A stretch of 64,000 nt of DNA from Ectothiorhodospiraceae bacterium (GCA_020831885.1 JAFIFU010000007.1:1-64000); one strand, 5' to 3'. Shown: positions 1 through 7,610, counted from the stretch's first letter. The notes: generated from the letters alone by a model not told the origin. Made by a program: numbers and translations.

Positions 1-21
1 CAGCGCACGCGAATGGCTCCG

Positions 22-55
22 CAGAGCATCATGGGAATAGATCAGTGTTTCCTTA
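22..55 (+). repeat. Dispersed short repeat, copy a
   Basis: This is one of about ten copies of a short dispersed sequence whose core reads ATGGGAATAGATCAGTG followed by a TTCCTTA tail. Longer copies lie near 2829, 7288 (inverted), 24644 (inverted) and 55545. Shorter cores sit at gene ends. It is non-coding here. It could be the end of an old mobile element or a miniature transposable element; no transposase is visible nearby. Confidence 0.6.
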
Positions 56-168
56 GCCGCAAGTGACGGGCAACTTCAATTCCTTCTGAACAAGCGAGTA
101 AGCTCGCAAACCGGAAGATGATTCGGTAGCGCCGGGAGTTTGTAACATTTCATGGGTGCTTTCAAGGA

Positions 169-196
169 AACGGGTGCTTCCGGGAAAGCACCCGTT
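169..196 (-). terminator. Hairpin downstream of the alpha/beta hydrolase
   Basis: A perfect 11-bp stem (AACGGGTGCTT / AAGCACCCGTT) with a 6-nt loop lies 24 nt past the stop codon of the minus-strand hydrolase. The T run after the stem is weak, so this is a plausible but not certain intrinsic terminator. The rest of positions 1-219 holds only the repeat copy at 22-55. Confidence 0.5.
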
Positions 197-219
197 GACA
201 GCCTTTCCGGCGGGTGAAT

Positions 220-984
220 TCAGGAGCCGCTGGCGATGCGGTTGACCCGCCCCGAATGCCCGGCCACGGACGCCAGATCATCCAGCATCGCAAGTGTGCC
301 GCCGGGATCCGTCAGTTGCAGGTCGTGGGCCGTCTCCAGCTCCCGGTACAGCCAGCCATCGGCCCGGGCCCTGGCGGCGAAGGGACCCAGGATGTCCGTT
401 TCCGGGTCCACTTCCCCGGTGCAGCGGACGTAGGCCCGGGGCAGGTCAGCAATCGCGCCGGATAGGCTGACCGGCTCGGTGAAGCTTGCCATGGGGTGTG
501 GGCACAGTCGCCGGATATAGCGCTGCCGCGTCTCCGCCGGAATGACCCCTTCCGGAGGAAGCAGGTCCGGCGGTATCGGCCCCCGGTTGTCATCCCGCTC
601 GCTGGCGGTCTGCAGCAGTGCGTCGATGAACGGCTGAGGCAGGAGCCCGCCCAGTGCCTGGCCGTTTTCCGGCACGAAGGCATCCAGATACACCAGCAGG
701 CGGATCCTTTCGGGAATCCGGTCGGCCACGCCGGTGACCACCATGCCGCTGTAGCTGTGGCCGCACAGGATGACGTCGTGAAGGTCTTCGTACCGGAACA
801 CGGCCAGCAGATCCTCCACATGCTCGGACAGCCCCGTTCGGGAATCCCCGAGATGGGCGCGTTCACCCAGCCCCGTGAGCGTGGGGGTGTAAACCCGGTG
901 TCCGCGTTCCCGGAGCCCATCGGCCACCGGCGTCCATTCCCAGCCGCCGCCCCAGGCGCCGTGTGAAATGACGAATGTTGCCAT
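220..984 (-). CDS. Alpha/beta hydrolase (esterase-like)
   Basis: A 254-residue single-domain alpha/beta hydrolase, probably a cytoplasmic carboxylesterase. The N-terminus carries the oxyanion-type HGAWGGGW segment (residues 8-15). The nucleophile elbow GHSYSG places the catalytic serine at about residue 77, and the general base is probably His220 in the TAHD segment. The closest recognisable group is the salicylate/pyrethroid-esterase type of small hydrolase, but the substrate is unknown. The ATG at 984 follows a strong AGGAGGAG ribosome binding site. The gene diverges from a TetR regulator, and a perfect palindrome lies between the two start codons, so repression by that TetR protein with release by a small ligand is likely. 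Confidence 0.8.
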   Translation of the reverse strand: MATFVISHGAWGGGWEWTPVADGLRERGHRVYTPTLTGLGERAHLGDSRTGLSEHVEDLLAVFRYEDLHDVILCGHSYSGMVVTGVADRIPERIRLLVYLDAFVPENGQALGGLLPQPFIDALLQTASERDDNRGPIPPDLLPPEGVIPAETRQRYIRRLCPHPMASFTEPVSLSGAIADLPRAYVRCTGEVDPETDILGPFAARARADGWLYRELETAHDLQLTDPGGTLAMLDDLASVAGHSGRVNRIASGS

Positions 985-1012
985 CGTAGTCTCCTCCTGA
1001 CGTTGCTATTAA

Positions 1013-1056
1013 ATAGCACGATCGTGCTATCTATAAAAAATAGACGACCGTGCTAT
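1013..1056. promoter_or_regulatory. Probable TetR operator with two dyads
   Basis: Positions 1013-1030 form a perfect 18-bp palindrome (ATAGCACGATCGTGCTAT). A second, imperfect copy of the same motif (ATAGACGACCGTGCTAT) lies at 1040-1056, 26-27 bp further on. They fill the gap between the divergent hydrolase and TetR genes, and the second dyad ends just before the regulator start. This is the arrangement expected for an autoregulated TetR repressor that also controls its divergent neighbour. Confidence 0.75.
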
Positions 1057-1066
1057 CTTGTCAACC

Positions 1067-1714
1067 ATGACGCGGACACATGATCACGGGCTTCCCCGGC
1101 GACGATCCGATGGCGAGCAAACCCATGCCGCTATTCTGGAAGCGGCCATGCGGCTTGCCTCGGTCGAGGGGCTCGGGGCGCTCACCATCGGTCGGCTTGC
1201 CGCCGAGCTGGGTATCAGCAAGAGCGGGGTGTATGCGCATTTCCGTTCCAAGGAGCGCTTGCAGATGGAAACCATCCATGCAGCCCGCGCCATCTTCCAG
1301 CAAGAGGTGCTGGCGCCGGGGCTGGCCGCACCGGATGGGCGGGCACGGCTGGAGGCGCTCGCCGAGGCGTTCCTGTCGTATGTGGAGCGGGGTGTATTCC
1401 CGGGGGGCTGTTTTTTCGCGCAGATGCTGGGGGAATTCGACGCCCAGACCGGCGTGATCCACGACGCGGTGGCCGGCGATCACGGGGGCTGGTTTTCCCT
1501 GCTGGAGGACGCTGCAGCCGCAGCGGTGGCACGGGGCGAGTTCGATCCCCGCACTGACTTGAAGCAGCTTGCGTTCGAGCTCACCGCTGCGCTTGAGGTG
1601 GCCAACTACCTGTCGGTCCTGCACCGGGATCCGTCCATGATCGCGCATGGCCGCCGGGCCGTGCGGGGTATCCTGTCCCGTGCGTCCGGATCGGCCCCGG
1701 GGCACCAGGCCTGA
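1067..1714 (+). CDS. TetR/AcrR family transcriptional regulator
   Basis: A 215-residue TetR-type repressor from the ATG at 1067; an in-frame TTG at 1058 would add three residues. The N-terminal helix-turn-helix (about residues 20-65) has the family core GISKSGVYAHFRSKERL. The remaining helical part is the ligand and dimer domain, of ordinary family length. No clear ribosome binding site precedes the start, which lies immediately after the operator dyad, so translation may begin from a very short leader. It most likely regulates itself and the divergent hydrolase. The ligand is unknown. Confidence 0.85.
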   Translation: MTRTHDHGLPRRRSDGEQTHAAILEAAMRLASVEGLGALTIGRLAAELGISKSGVYAHFRSKERLQMETIHAARAIFQQEVLAPGLAAPDGRARLEALAEAFLSYVERGVFPGGCFFAQMLGEFDAQTGVIHDAVAGDHGGWFSLLEDAAAAAVARGEFDPRTDLKQLAFELTAALEVANYLSVLHRDPSMIAHGRRAVRGILSRASGSAPGHQA

Positions 1715-1813
1715 GGCTGCGCAGCCTGCTCCCCGAACCGCCAACTCCCGTAGCAGGTGACGTTTCCGGCAACGGGGACAGGCTCGGGAGAGTCCGCCGG
1801 CATCGGGGCCCGT

Positions 1814-2167
1814 TCAGCGTTCTTTGGGGCAGCAAACGTTCAGCCGGTTTCCGTCCCGGTCCAGGAAATCGAAGGTGCTCAGCACCTCGGTCTCGATGAG
1901 TTCGCCCACAGTCACGCCGTGGGACTCCAGGTGTCGGCGCGCCGCGTGTATGTCATCGGTCAGGAAGTTGAACAATGGATGGTGACGGTTCGGGCTGTCG
2001 CGCCGCACCAGGGTCAGAGGCGTCTCTCCGGCCCCGCCCATGACCGTAATGAATGCATCCTCCCAGAGGATGTCCAGCCCCAGGCATTCCTGATACCACG
2101 CAACGCTCGGCCCCATGTCCTCGACGGTCACAAACACGGTGTCGATCTTCTTGAACAGGCGGCTCAT
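1814..2167 (-). CDS. VOC (glyoxalase/bleomycin-resistance) family protein
   Basis: A 117-residue single-module VOC-fold protein. It begins with a beta-strand and helix pattern typical of the fold (TVFVTVEDMGPSVAWYQECL, residues 10-29) and ends with the FDFLDRDGNRLNVC strand characteristic of glyoxalase I-like proteins. Members are metal-dependent lyases, dioxygenases or drug-binding proteins and act as dimers. Which reaction applies here cannot be read. The start is an ATG preceded by AGGAGCC. The gene lies on the same strand, about 95 nt after the CYTH gene, and converges with the TetR gene. Confidence 0.75.
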   Translation of the reverse strand: MSRLFKKIDTVFVTVEDMGPSVAWYQECLGLDILWEDAFITVMGGAGETPLTLVRRDSPNRHHPLFNFLTDDIHAARRHLESHGVTVGELIETEVLSTFDFLDRDGNRLNVCCPKER

Positions 2168-2247
2168 GGCTCCTCCTTGATGATGGGTGGTGGCGTCAGC
2201 AACTCAGGGAACAGCTCAGCGCTTCCTGAATTTGTACGGGTGCGCCC

Positions 2248-2267
2248 GGGTGACATTGCTGTCACCC
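2248..2267 (-). terminator. Hairpin overlapping the stop of the CYTH gene
   Basis: A perfect 8-bp stem (GGGTGACA / TGTCACCC) with a 4-nt loop overlaps the stop codon of the CYTH gene. There is no T run, so it may only reduce read-through into the VOC gene. Confidence 0.3.
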
Positions 2268-2795
2268 CGTGTTGGCGGTGGCGGGTACCAGCAGGTCCAG
2301 GTAGGAACCCCTCGTCCACTGGTTTTCCCGGATGGCCAGCGCACGCATCAGGCCATCGGCGATGGTCACCCCTTCCAGCGGACCCATGCCGTTCCGGAGA
2401 GGGACGTCAATCCTGATGAAGTCGCCCAGGCCATCCACCGTGTCCAGGCTGATCCGATACGCATCGGTCCGGAAAACACGACGTGCCCCCCCCACGACTC
2501 CGCGGATTCCAAGGGCGCTGCCGAGTGCCGTTTTCATCCAAACCGGGTCGTTCACCGGTGCACGGATGCACACCACCTGTTTGGGACCAAGGCTGTCCGA
2601 GCGCCGATAATGTAGGAGCTCTGCGTTTCCGTCCCCGCATTTCCTGAGCTTCAATGCACCTGCAGACGCATTGAAATAGGTGTCCGTTTGCCGAAGGCAG
2701 ACCGGCGCCCCGTTCGCAAGCTCGGCTGCCATACGTCGTTGCGCGTGGATGTTTTCGGCCTTCGCCTTGAGTTCGATGCTGCATGCGTATGTCAC
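2262..2795 (-). CDS. CYTH-domain protein (class IV adenylate cyclase-like)
   Basis: About 177 residues from the GTG at 2795. An upstream in-frame ATG at 2840 would add 15 residues that lie in a dispersed repeat, so the GTG is preferred. The CYTH signature is visible in order: IELKAKAENI near the N-terminus, a TDTYFNASAGALKLRKC strand pair, and RISLDTVDGLGDFIRIDV near the C-terminus. CYTH enzymes bind triphosphates in a beta-barrel tunnel with divalent metal. Members include CyaB-type adenylate cyclase and thiamine or inorganic triphosphatases. The leading glutamate of the ExExK signature is a serine here (SIELK), so the exact activity is uncertain. Confidence 0.7.
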   Translation of the reverse strand: MTYACSIELKAKAENIHAQRRMAAELANGAPVCLRQTDTYFNASAGALKLRKCGDGNAELLHYRRSDSLGPKQVVCIRAPVNDPVWMKTALGSALGIRGVVGGARRVFRTDAYRISLDTVDGLGDFIRIDVPLRNGMGPLEGVTIADGLMRALAIRENQWTRGSYLDLLVPATANTG

Positions 2796-2828
2796 GTTCC
2801 CCGCCTCGCCCCCGAACACGCTGCTAAG

Positions 2829-2864
2829 CCAGAGCGCCATGGGAATGGATCAGTGCTTCCTAAA
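2829..2864 (+). repeat. Dispersed short repeat, copy b
   Basis: A full-length copy of the family, with the motif GCGCCATGGGAATGGATCAG followed by TGCTTCCTA. It matches the inverted copy at 24644-24681 almost base for base over about 30 bp. It overlaps the upstream alternative start of the CYTH gene. Confidence 0.65.
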
Positions 2865-2927
2865 GACTCCTCCGGAGGTACGCGAAACCCTACGGGAATC
2901 CGCGCCACAGGCGCTTGTATGAATGCG

Positions 2928-3761
2928 TCATGGGGTTTGGTGCCAGCAGTGGTCGATGAAGTTGAGCGCCACGCCCTGGCGGCGGGCGTAGTAGTCCCGC
3001 GGGGGCATACCGGCGAAGACCCGGAATTCGCGCACGAAATGTGATTGATCGTAATAGCCCCCGTCCTGGGCGATATCCACCAGTTTTGAGCGCACCGGAA
3101 TGTGGCCCATGCGTAACGCTCCTTGAAAGCGCAACACCCGTGCAAACACCTTTGGGCTCATGCCTGTTTCAAACTGAAAGCGACGCTCGAACTGGCGTCT
3201 GGATAACCCGGAGGCGGCGATGAGCGCGCCGATGGCACAACGTCCTTCGGACTGGATCTGAGCGTGGATAGCGCGCTGCAGCGGATCGGGTTCCAGCCCG
3301 AGGGCGGCAAGCCGGTTGAGAATCCAGTTGCGCAGATGATGAAGGCGGGTGGTGGTGTCCGGGCATCTGGACAAGCCCGATTCGAGGGATGCACCCACCG
3401 GACCCAGGACCGCCTGGACGGGCTCCACCCGATTGGCCAGGGTCATGGTGGGCACGCCGAACAGCGTGTTGAGTGCGTGGGGCAGGAAGCTGACGCCGAT
3501 TACCTCAAGCGTTCCGATACCGGTGGCGTCATGATCGCTGAAGCGATCACTGGGGCCGTGAATGTGGCAGGCGTCGTAGATCCTGCCTGCCCCGCTCCCG
3601 GGCGCCAGGCGTTCCACCCGCTGGAATGTGATCCCAGGGCAGGCCTCGGCGAACAGCCGGAATCGCCGCTGGTTCGCCGGCAAGGCATCCGTCCGCAGTA
3701 GCCAGAACCCGTAAACGACCGGCCTCAGCGCGGTCGGGGCGCGAAACTCCTTGTATTCCAT
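2928..3761 (-). CDS. AraC family transcriptional regulator
   Basis: A 277-residue regulator. The C-terminal 100 residues are the AraC double helix-turn-helix: SGLSRRQFERRFQFETGMSP is the first reading-head region, and the second half carries DGGYYDQSHFVREFRVFAGM followed by PRDYY. The N-terminal portion resembles the DUF6597-type cupin-like sensor of AraC proteins (residues 1-150) and has no recognisable ligand motif. The ATG at 3761 starts the first conserved residues (MEYKEFRAP). It lies downstream of the dehalogenase block on the same strand, separated by about 205 bp in which no gene is seen. The target is unknown. Confidence 0.85.
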   Translation of the reverse strand: MEYKEFRAPTALRPVVYGFWLLRTDALPANQRRFRLFAEACPGITFQRVERLAPGSGAGRIYDACHIHGPSDRFSDHDATGIGTLEVIGVSFLPHALNTLFGVPTMTLANRVEPVQAVLGPVGASLESGLSRCPDTTTRLHHLRNWILNRLAALGLEPDPLQRAIHAQIQSEGRCAIGALIAASGLSRRQFERRFQFETGMSPKVFARVLRFQGALRMGHIPVRSKLVDIAQDGGYYDQSHFVREFRVFAGMPPRDYYARRQGVALNFIDHCWHQTP

Positions 3762-3966
3762 GCGACTGTCCTACTCCGGCGTCCAATGCGCATCACGGTG
3801 CGTGCTCATCCGCGGCTCCGGTACGGAACCATGGTCTGATCGCCGTGGATGCGATCGTAGCGTACATGGAATCTGATGTCTTGGCACTATGATCAGCCGG
3901 GCGGCGGTCGCGGCGTCCGGTTCCTGCTCATCCCGCTGCCCGGGTCGTCTGTGCCGGGTGCGGATC

Positions 3967-4881
3967 TCAGGTGTCAGGCGTGCTTGCGATGAAGTCGTTC
4001 ACCACCTCGGCCAGTCGCTCGCCCTGATCCTCCTGAAGGAAATGGCCCGCGTCCTGGATCGTCACGTTGGGCTGGCCCTGGGCTCCGGGGATCAGCTTCT
4101 GAAACGGTTTTTCCCCGCCGCGTGTGACCGGATCCTTATCCGAGAACGCGGTCAGAAACGGCTTGTTCCACTGTTTCAGGACCTCCCAGGCGGCCCGGTT
4201 GGCTTCGCTGGCGGGATCGTCCGGACGGATCGGCACCAGTACCGGGAACTGGCGGGCGCCGGCCTTGTAGCGTTCGTCCGGGAAGGGAGCGTCATAGGCG
4301 CTGATGATGTCCTCGCTGATCGGCCGCGCCACACTTTTCTGGATGATCTTCCCTGCAGGGAAGACAGGCGTCTGCTGGGAGAACGTCTGCCATTTCAGAA
4401 ACGCGTCGCCCGGGTGGTGGTCGCCGGTGGGGAGCATGGTGTTGGCCGCCACCACGCGGGCGAAGCGGTCCGGGTTGTCCGCCACCAGGCGCAGGCCGAT
4501 CAGGCCGCCCCAGTCCTGGCACACCAGTGTGATACGGCGCAGGTCCAGTTGATCGAGCGCCTGCTGCATCCAGTCCACGTGACGCTGATAGGTGTAGTCA
4601 TGGCGTTCCGTGGGTTTGTCCGAGCGGCCGAAGCCGATCAGGTCCGGTGCGACGACCCGGTGCCCGGCGTCGGTGAGCGGGCCGATCATCTTCCGGTACA
4701 GGTAACACCAACTCGGCTCGCCGTGCATCAGCAGCACCGGCGCGGCATCGGGTGGCCCCTCATCCAGGTAATGCAGGCGCAGTTCGCCGCCCTCGCCATC
4801 ATCGATGTTCAGGTAGTGGGGTGCGAATTGGTAACCGGGTAAACCGTCAAAACAGGCGTCCGGGGTGCGTAGCGCTTTCAC
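3967..4881 (-). CDS. Haloalkane dehalogenase (HLD-I type alpha/beta hydrolase)
   Basis: A 304-residue alpha/beta hydrolase that would cleave carbon-halogen bonds by an Asp nucleophile. Visible are HGEPSW (residues 54-59, with a halide-binding Trp), the nucleophile elbow CQDWGG with Asp123 and Trp124, a second Trp at 164, an acid at Asp250 (SDKDPVTRG), and the catalytic His280 (DAGHFLQED). The Asp-Trp pair in place of GxSxG, with the HGEPSW motif, is specific to haloalkane dehalogenases. I chose the GTG at 4881 because GGAGGAG lies 8 nt upstream; the open frame runs much further but those codons are the HxlR gene in another frame. It follows the HxlR gene by 20 nt, probably as an operon. Confidence 0.8.
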   Translation of the reverse strand: MKALRTPDACFDGLPGYQFAPHYLNIDDGEGGELRLHYLDEGPPDAAPVLLMHGEPSWCYLYRKMIGPLTDAGHRVVAPDLIGFGRSDKPTERHDYTYQRHVDWMQQALDQLDLRRITLVCQDWGGLIGLRLVADNPDRFARVVAANTMLPTGDHHPGDAFLKWQTFSQQTPVFPAGKIIQKSVARPISEDIISAYDAPFPDERYKAGARQFPVLVPIRPDDPASEANRAAWEVLKQWNKPFLTAFSDKDPVTRGGEKPFQKLIPGAQGQPNVTIQDAGHFLQEDQGERLAEVVNDFIASTPDT

Positions 4882-4901
4882 AATGATACTCCTCCATGGG
4901 A

Positions 4902-5399
4902 TTAGCTTGGATTCCGCCTGCGGCTGCGTGCCGGGAGCAGGCCTTGCCCGGCCCAGGCGGGCGATTCCTCCACAGCCACATCCCGGGGGTGAAGCTCCTC
5001 GCCGCAGGCGCTGCAGATGAGGATACCCCGCATGTGCTGTCCGCAGTGCCGGTGGCGATGGCGGACCGGCGGCCCCTGCGCATCCGCCATGTACCGGTCG
5101 CCCCAGTGCACCAGTGACAGGATAACGGGGTACAGGTCCAGCCCCTTGTCCGTCAAGCGGTACTCCTCCCGCAGCGGGCGTTCCTGGTAAGGGTGCTTCT
5201 CCAGGACACCGGCGTCCACCAGTTTCCGCAATCGATCCGCCAGCACATGACGGGTGATGCCCAGGCGTGCTTCGAAGTCGTCGAAGCGTCGTACCCCCAG
5301 GAAGCAGTCCCGCAGTATCACCAGCGTCCAGCGATCGCCCACCACGGACAGGGTACGGGCGAGTGAGCAGGGTTGTTGATCCAGTTCGTCCCAACGCAT
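4902..5399 (-). CDS. HxlR family transcriptional regulator
   Basis: A 165-residue HxlR-type winged-helix regulator. The family features are the N-terminal CSLARTLSVVGDRWTLVILR segment (residues 11-30), the wing and recognition region RRFDDFEARLGITRHVLADR, and the strand EEYRLTDKGLDLYPVI. The conserved cysteine near residue 11, used for electrophile or redox sensing in some relatives, is present. An unusual C-terminal extension holds a CGQH...CSACGEEL zinc-ribbon-like pattern (about residues 119-136). It is transcribed towards the dehalogenase. It diverges from the SDR gene, whose promoter holds two matching dyads that are its likely operators. Confidence 0.85.
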   Translation of the reverse strand: MRWDELDQQPCSLARTLSVVGDRWTLVILRDCFLGVRRFDDFEARLGITRHVLADRLRKLVDAGVLEKHPYQERPLREEYRLTDKGLDLYPVILSLVHWGDRYMADAQGPPVRHRHRHCGQHMRGILICSACGEELHPRDVAVEESPAWAGQGLLPARSRRRNPS

Positions 5400-5473
5400 T
5401 GGGGTCTCCGTGGGTCGGTGCTGGGGAGGCGCGATCCCGCTTTAGCTTAAGAAGTCCCTAAGAGCAGTCTAGC

Positions 5474-5526
5474 TTGACAAGTTCCAAAATAGAACTTTAC
5501 TGTCAGGAAGAGTTCCATAATAGAAC
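5474..5526 (+). promoter_or_regulatory. Promoter with two HxlR-type operator dyads
   Basis: A perfect -35 box TTGACA lies at 5474-5479 and a fair -10 (TTTACT) at 5496-5501, 16 bp apart. Two copies of GTTCCAWAATAGAAC, each a dyad with GTTC and GAAC arms, lie at 5481-5495 and 5512-5526. They are 31 bp apart, about three helical turns. The first occupies the spacer of the promoter and the second abuts the ribosome binding site of the SDR gene. This geometry suggests repression by the divergently encoded HxlR protein. Confidence 0.7.
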
Positions 5527-5537
5527 CTGGAGGTCTG

Positions 5538-6278
5538 ATGGCTATACGACCGGCGGTACTGGTTGTCGGGGCGGGGGATGCCACCGGCGGGGCGGTGGCA
5601 CGGCGCTTTGCCCGGGAAGGGTTGGTTGCCTGCGTGGCGCGCCGCAACGGCGACAAGCTGGCGCCGCTGGTGTCCGCCATAGAGGAGGAGGGCGGCGTGG
5701 CCAGACCGTTCGCCTGTGACGCACGCCAGGAAGCGCAGGTGGTGGACATGGTGACGACCATCGAGCGCGAGGTGGGACCGATCAAGGCGGCTGTGTTCAA
5801 CGTCGGCGGCAACGTCAACTTCCCGCTCCTGGAGACCACGGAGCGAGTGTATCGCAAGGTCTGGGAAATGGCTGCGTATGCGGGCTTTCTCACCGGGCGC
5901 GAAGTGGCGCGGGTGATGGTGCCCCGCGGGGAGGGCACCATCATCTTTACGGGTGCAACCGCGTCGGTCCGGGGTCGTGCCGGTTTTGCCGCGTTCTCCG
6001 GGGGAAAACATGCACTCAGGGCCCTGGCCGAGAGCATGGCCCGGGAGCTGAGCCCGAAGGGGATTCACGTGGCCCACCCGATCATCGACGGTGCCATCGA
6101 CACCGCGTTCATCCGGGAGAACTTTCCGGAACGTTACAAGGCCCGGGAGCATGGCGGTATCCTGGACCCGGACCACATTGCGGACGCCTATTGGCATCTG
6201 CACACACAACCCCGGGACTGCTGGACCTTCGAACTGGATCTGCGCCCGTGGAGTGAGAGTCTCTACGGCATTACCTGA
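5538..6278 (+). CDS. SDR-family oxidoreductase-like protein lacking the catalytic Tyr
   Basis: A 246-residue short-chain dehydrogenase fold. The N-terminal dinucleotide motif is GAGDATGG (residues 11-18). At the active site the usual YxxxK reads FSGGK, with Phe153 in place of the catalytic tyrosine and Lys157 kept. The C-terminal IHVAHPIIDGAIDT segment matches an SDR subgroup known to lack the canonical site. It may bind NAD(P) or act on an unusual substrate. The ATG follows CTGGAGG. The next gene (isomerase-like) begins 9 nt after its stop, so the two form an operon. Confidence 0.75.
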   Translation: MAIRPAVLVVGAGDATGGAVARRFAREGLVACVARRNGDKLAPLVSAIEEEGGVARPFACDARQEAQVVDMVTTIEREVGPIKAAVFNVGGNVNFPLLETTERVYRKVWEMAAYAGFLTGREVARVMVPRGEGTIIFTGATASVRGRAGFAAFSGGKHALRALAESMARELSPKGIHVAHPIIDGAIDTAFIRENFPERYKAREHGGILDPDHIADAYWHLHTQPRDCWTFELDLRPWSESLYGIT

Positions 6279-6287
6279 GGAGGGGTC

Positions 6288-6872
6288 ATGAGCAAAACGG
6301 TGGAATTCTTCTTCGATGTGGGCAGCCCCGCCAGTTACCTGGCGTGGACCCGGTTGCCCGGGATCACCGACCGCACCGGGGCCGAGATCATCTGGCGGCC
6401 CATGTTGCTGGGCGGTGTGTTCAAGGCCACCGGCAACCGTTCACCGGCGGAAGTGCCGGCCAAGAGCCGATATCTCCGCCAGGATATCGCCCGCTATGTG
6501 AAGCGTTACGGCATCCGTTTCAGACACAATCCGGATTTTCCCATCAACACCCTGTTCCTGATGCGAGGCGTTGAGGCGTACCGGGGCACGCCGGATTTCC
6601 ATCGCTACCTCACGGCCGTCTTCGAGGCCATGTGGGCCGAGCCCCGCAACCTGAACGATCCGGACGAGGTCGCCAAAGTGCTGCAGGCCGCCGGATTCGA
6701 TCCCGCCGAGGTAATGCGCCGGGCGGAGAGCCAGGAAGTCAAGGACCGGCTGAAGGCGGCCACGGCGGAGGCTGTGGAGCGTGGCGTATTCGGCGCACCC
6801 ACGTTCTTCGTCGGTGACGTGATGTGGTTCGGCCAGGATCGTCTGGAATGGGTGGAGGAGGCGCTGGCCTGA
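6288..6872 (+). CDS. 2-hydroxychromene-2-carboxylate isomerase / DsbA-like (kappa GST fold)
   Basis: A 194-residue thioredoxin-fold protein of the HCCA isomerase family, related to NahD and kappa-class glutathione transferases. The family start FFFDVGSPASYLAW (residues 7-20) holds the nucleophile-position serine, and the C-terminal FGAPTFFVGDVMWFGQDRL contains the cis-proline and the conserved WFGQDRL end. NahD uses glutathione to isomerise a chromene intermediate of naphthalene breakdown. No ring dioxygenase is nearby, so here it may act as a general glutathione-dependent isomerase or lyase. It is co-transcribed with the SDR-like gene. Confidence 0.8.
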   Translation: MSKTVEFFFDVGSPASYLAWTRLPGITDRTGAEIIWRPMLLGGVFKATGNRSPAEVPAKSRYLRQDIARYVKRYGIRFRHNPDFPINTLFLMRGVEAYRGTPDFHRYLTAVFEAMWAEPRNLNDPDEVAKVLQAAGFDPAEVMRRAESQEVKDRLKAATAEAVERGVFGAPTFFVGDVMWFGQDRLEWVEEALA

Positions 6873-6951
6873 TCGACTGACCAGGCCGGCGCTCAGGCCC
6901 TTCCGCACCCCGCCCGGTCCGTTGCCCGACGGTGGCGGCGGGGTTCGCCGG

Positions 6952-7091
6952 GCCGCCGCAGTCCGCCGCATGGAGGTGGTCCACCTGGGCCACCTCGGGG
7001 TGCTGGCGGCCTCCAGGCTATCCTGCGGAATGAACAGATAACCCCGCATATCGCCGCATTTCAGCGTGCGCAGGATTGACGCCTGCGCCTC
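6952..7091 (-). pseudogene. Remnant of an EAL-domain C-terminus (frameshifted)
   Basis: Read on the minus strand, this stretch encodes ASILRTLKCGDMRGYLF followed by DSLEAAST. That matches the last 50 codons of the GGDEF-EAL gene at 40578-42734, which reads ASILRKLKCSDMQGYLF and DTLEAAST. One base is missing after AAST, and beyond it the frame resumes as VAQVDHLHAADC against VAQVAHLHAVDC. By eye about 85% of bases agree. No upstream part of the gene is present. It is the only coding trace in the 738-bp gap 6873-7610, which otherwise holds a repeat copy and an operator-like site. Confidence 0.75.
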
Positions 7092-7287
7092 CGATCAGGT
7101 TGGTCTTCTTTCATAGCGCCCCGAACCGGACTCATGTTCCCGCGTGCCCATGTGCGTGATGCCCTGGACGTCAGGGCTTTCCGGGCATGGGCGTCATTGC
7201 AACGGCCTCAAATGCCGTATGGCGTCGGCGGCACCCGGCTTTCCAGGGCGATACAAGCTTGTGTTGCCGCTTCCCGCCGAACGCAAC

Positions 7288-7319
7288 TCAAGGAAGCGCT
7301 GAGGTATTCCCGGGGTGCT
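7288..7319 (-). repeat. Dispersed short repeat, copy c (inverted)
   Basis: Reverse-complemented, it reads CCCGGGAATACCTCAGCGCT followed by TCCTTGA, a diverged full-length copy of the repeat family. It lies in the gap between the EAL remnant and the acyl-CoA dehydrogenase operon. Confidence 0.5.
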
Positions 7320-7520
7320 GGAATGGCCCGCCCTGCGGGGTTTTGCGGCGGGCTCCGGTGTCGGCAGGTGACCGGCTTGCAGCATGCTGCCCAGGCAAAC
7401 GTGAACCCCTTCCCGCCCGGCAAACCGTTTCACGGCGGGCGCCTCCTTGCGTGTGACCCGTTCGAAGCCCCTGTTGCCCCTCCTGTCGCGTGGTCAGGAT
7501 TTTATGAAAGTATCACCTTG

Positions 7521-7535
7521 CGGAATTGAATTTCA
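7521..7535 (+). promoter_or_regulatory. Operator-like site, possibly for an IclR-type regulator
   Basis: The 15-mer CGGAATTGAATTTCA is an imperfect dyad about 76 bp before the acyl-CoA dehydrogenase start. It agrees at 13 of 15 positions with the site at 24816-24830 before the second catabolic operon, and has the spacing and AT core of IclR-type operators. Two IclR genes lie between the operons. Confidence 0.45.
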
Positions 7536-7610
7536 TGTTCTAGCATCGAAATCAGGAGCCATGCCGTGTCGATTGGTCATGGTGAGAAGGCATAACGAAG
7601 TGGGGGGGCA

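Noticed and set aside
3967-5394. A single 475-residue protein covering the dehalogenase and upstream codons
   Set aside because: The first 171 codons are the HxlR gene read in another frame. The GTG at 4881 has a ribosome binding site and gives normal dehalogenase length.
6441-7049. A 202-residue minus-strand open frame
   Set aside because: It runs antisense through the isomerase-like gene; only its first part, from the EAL remnant, carries recognisable protein sequence, and that is frameshifted.
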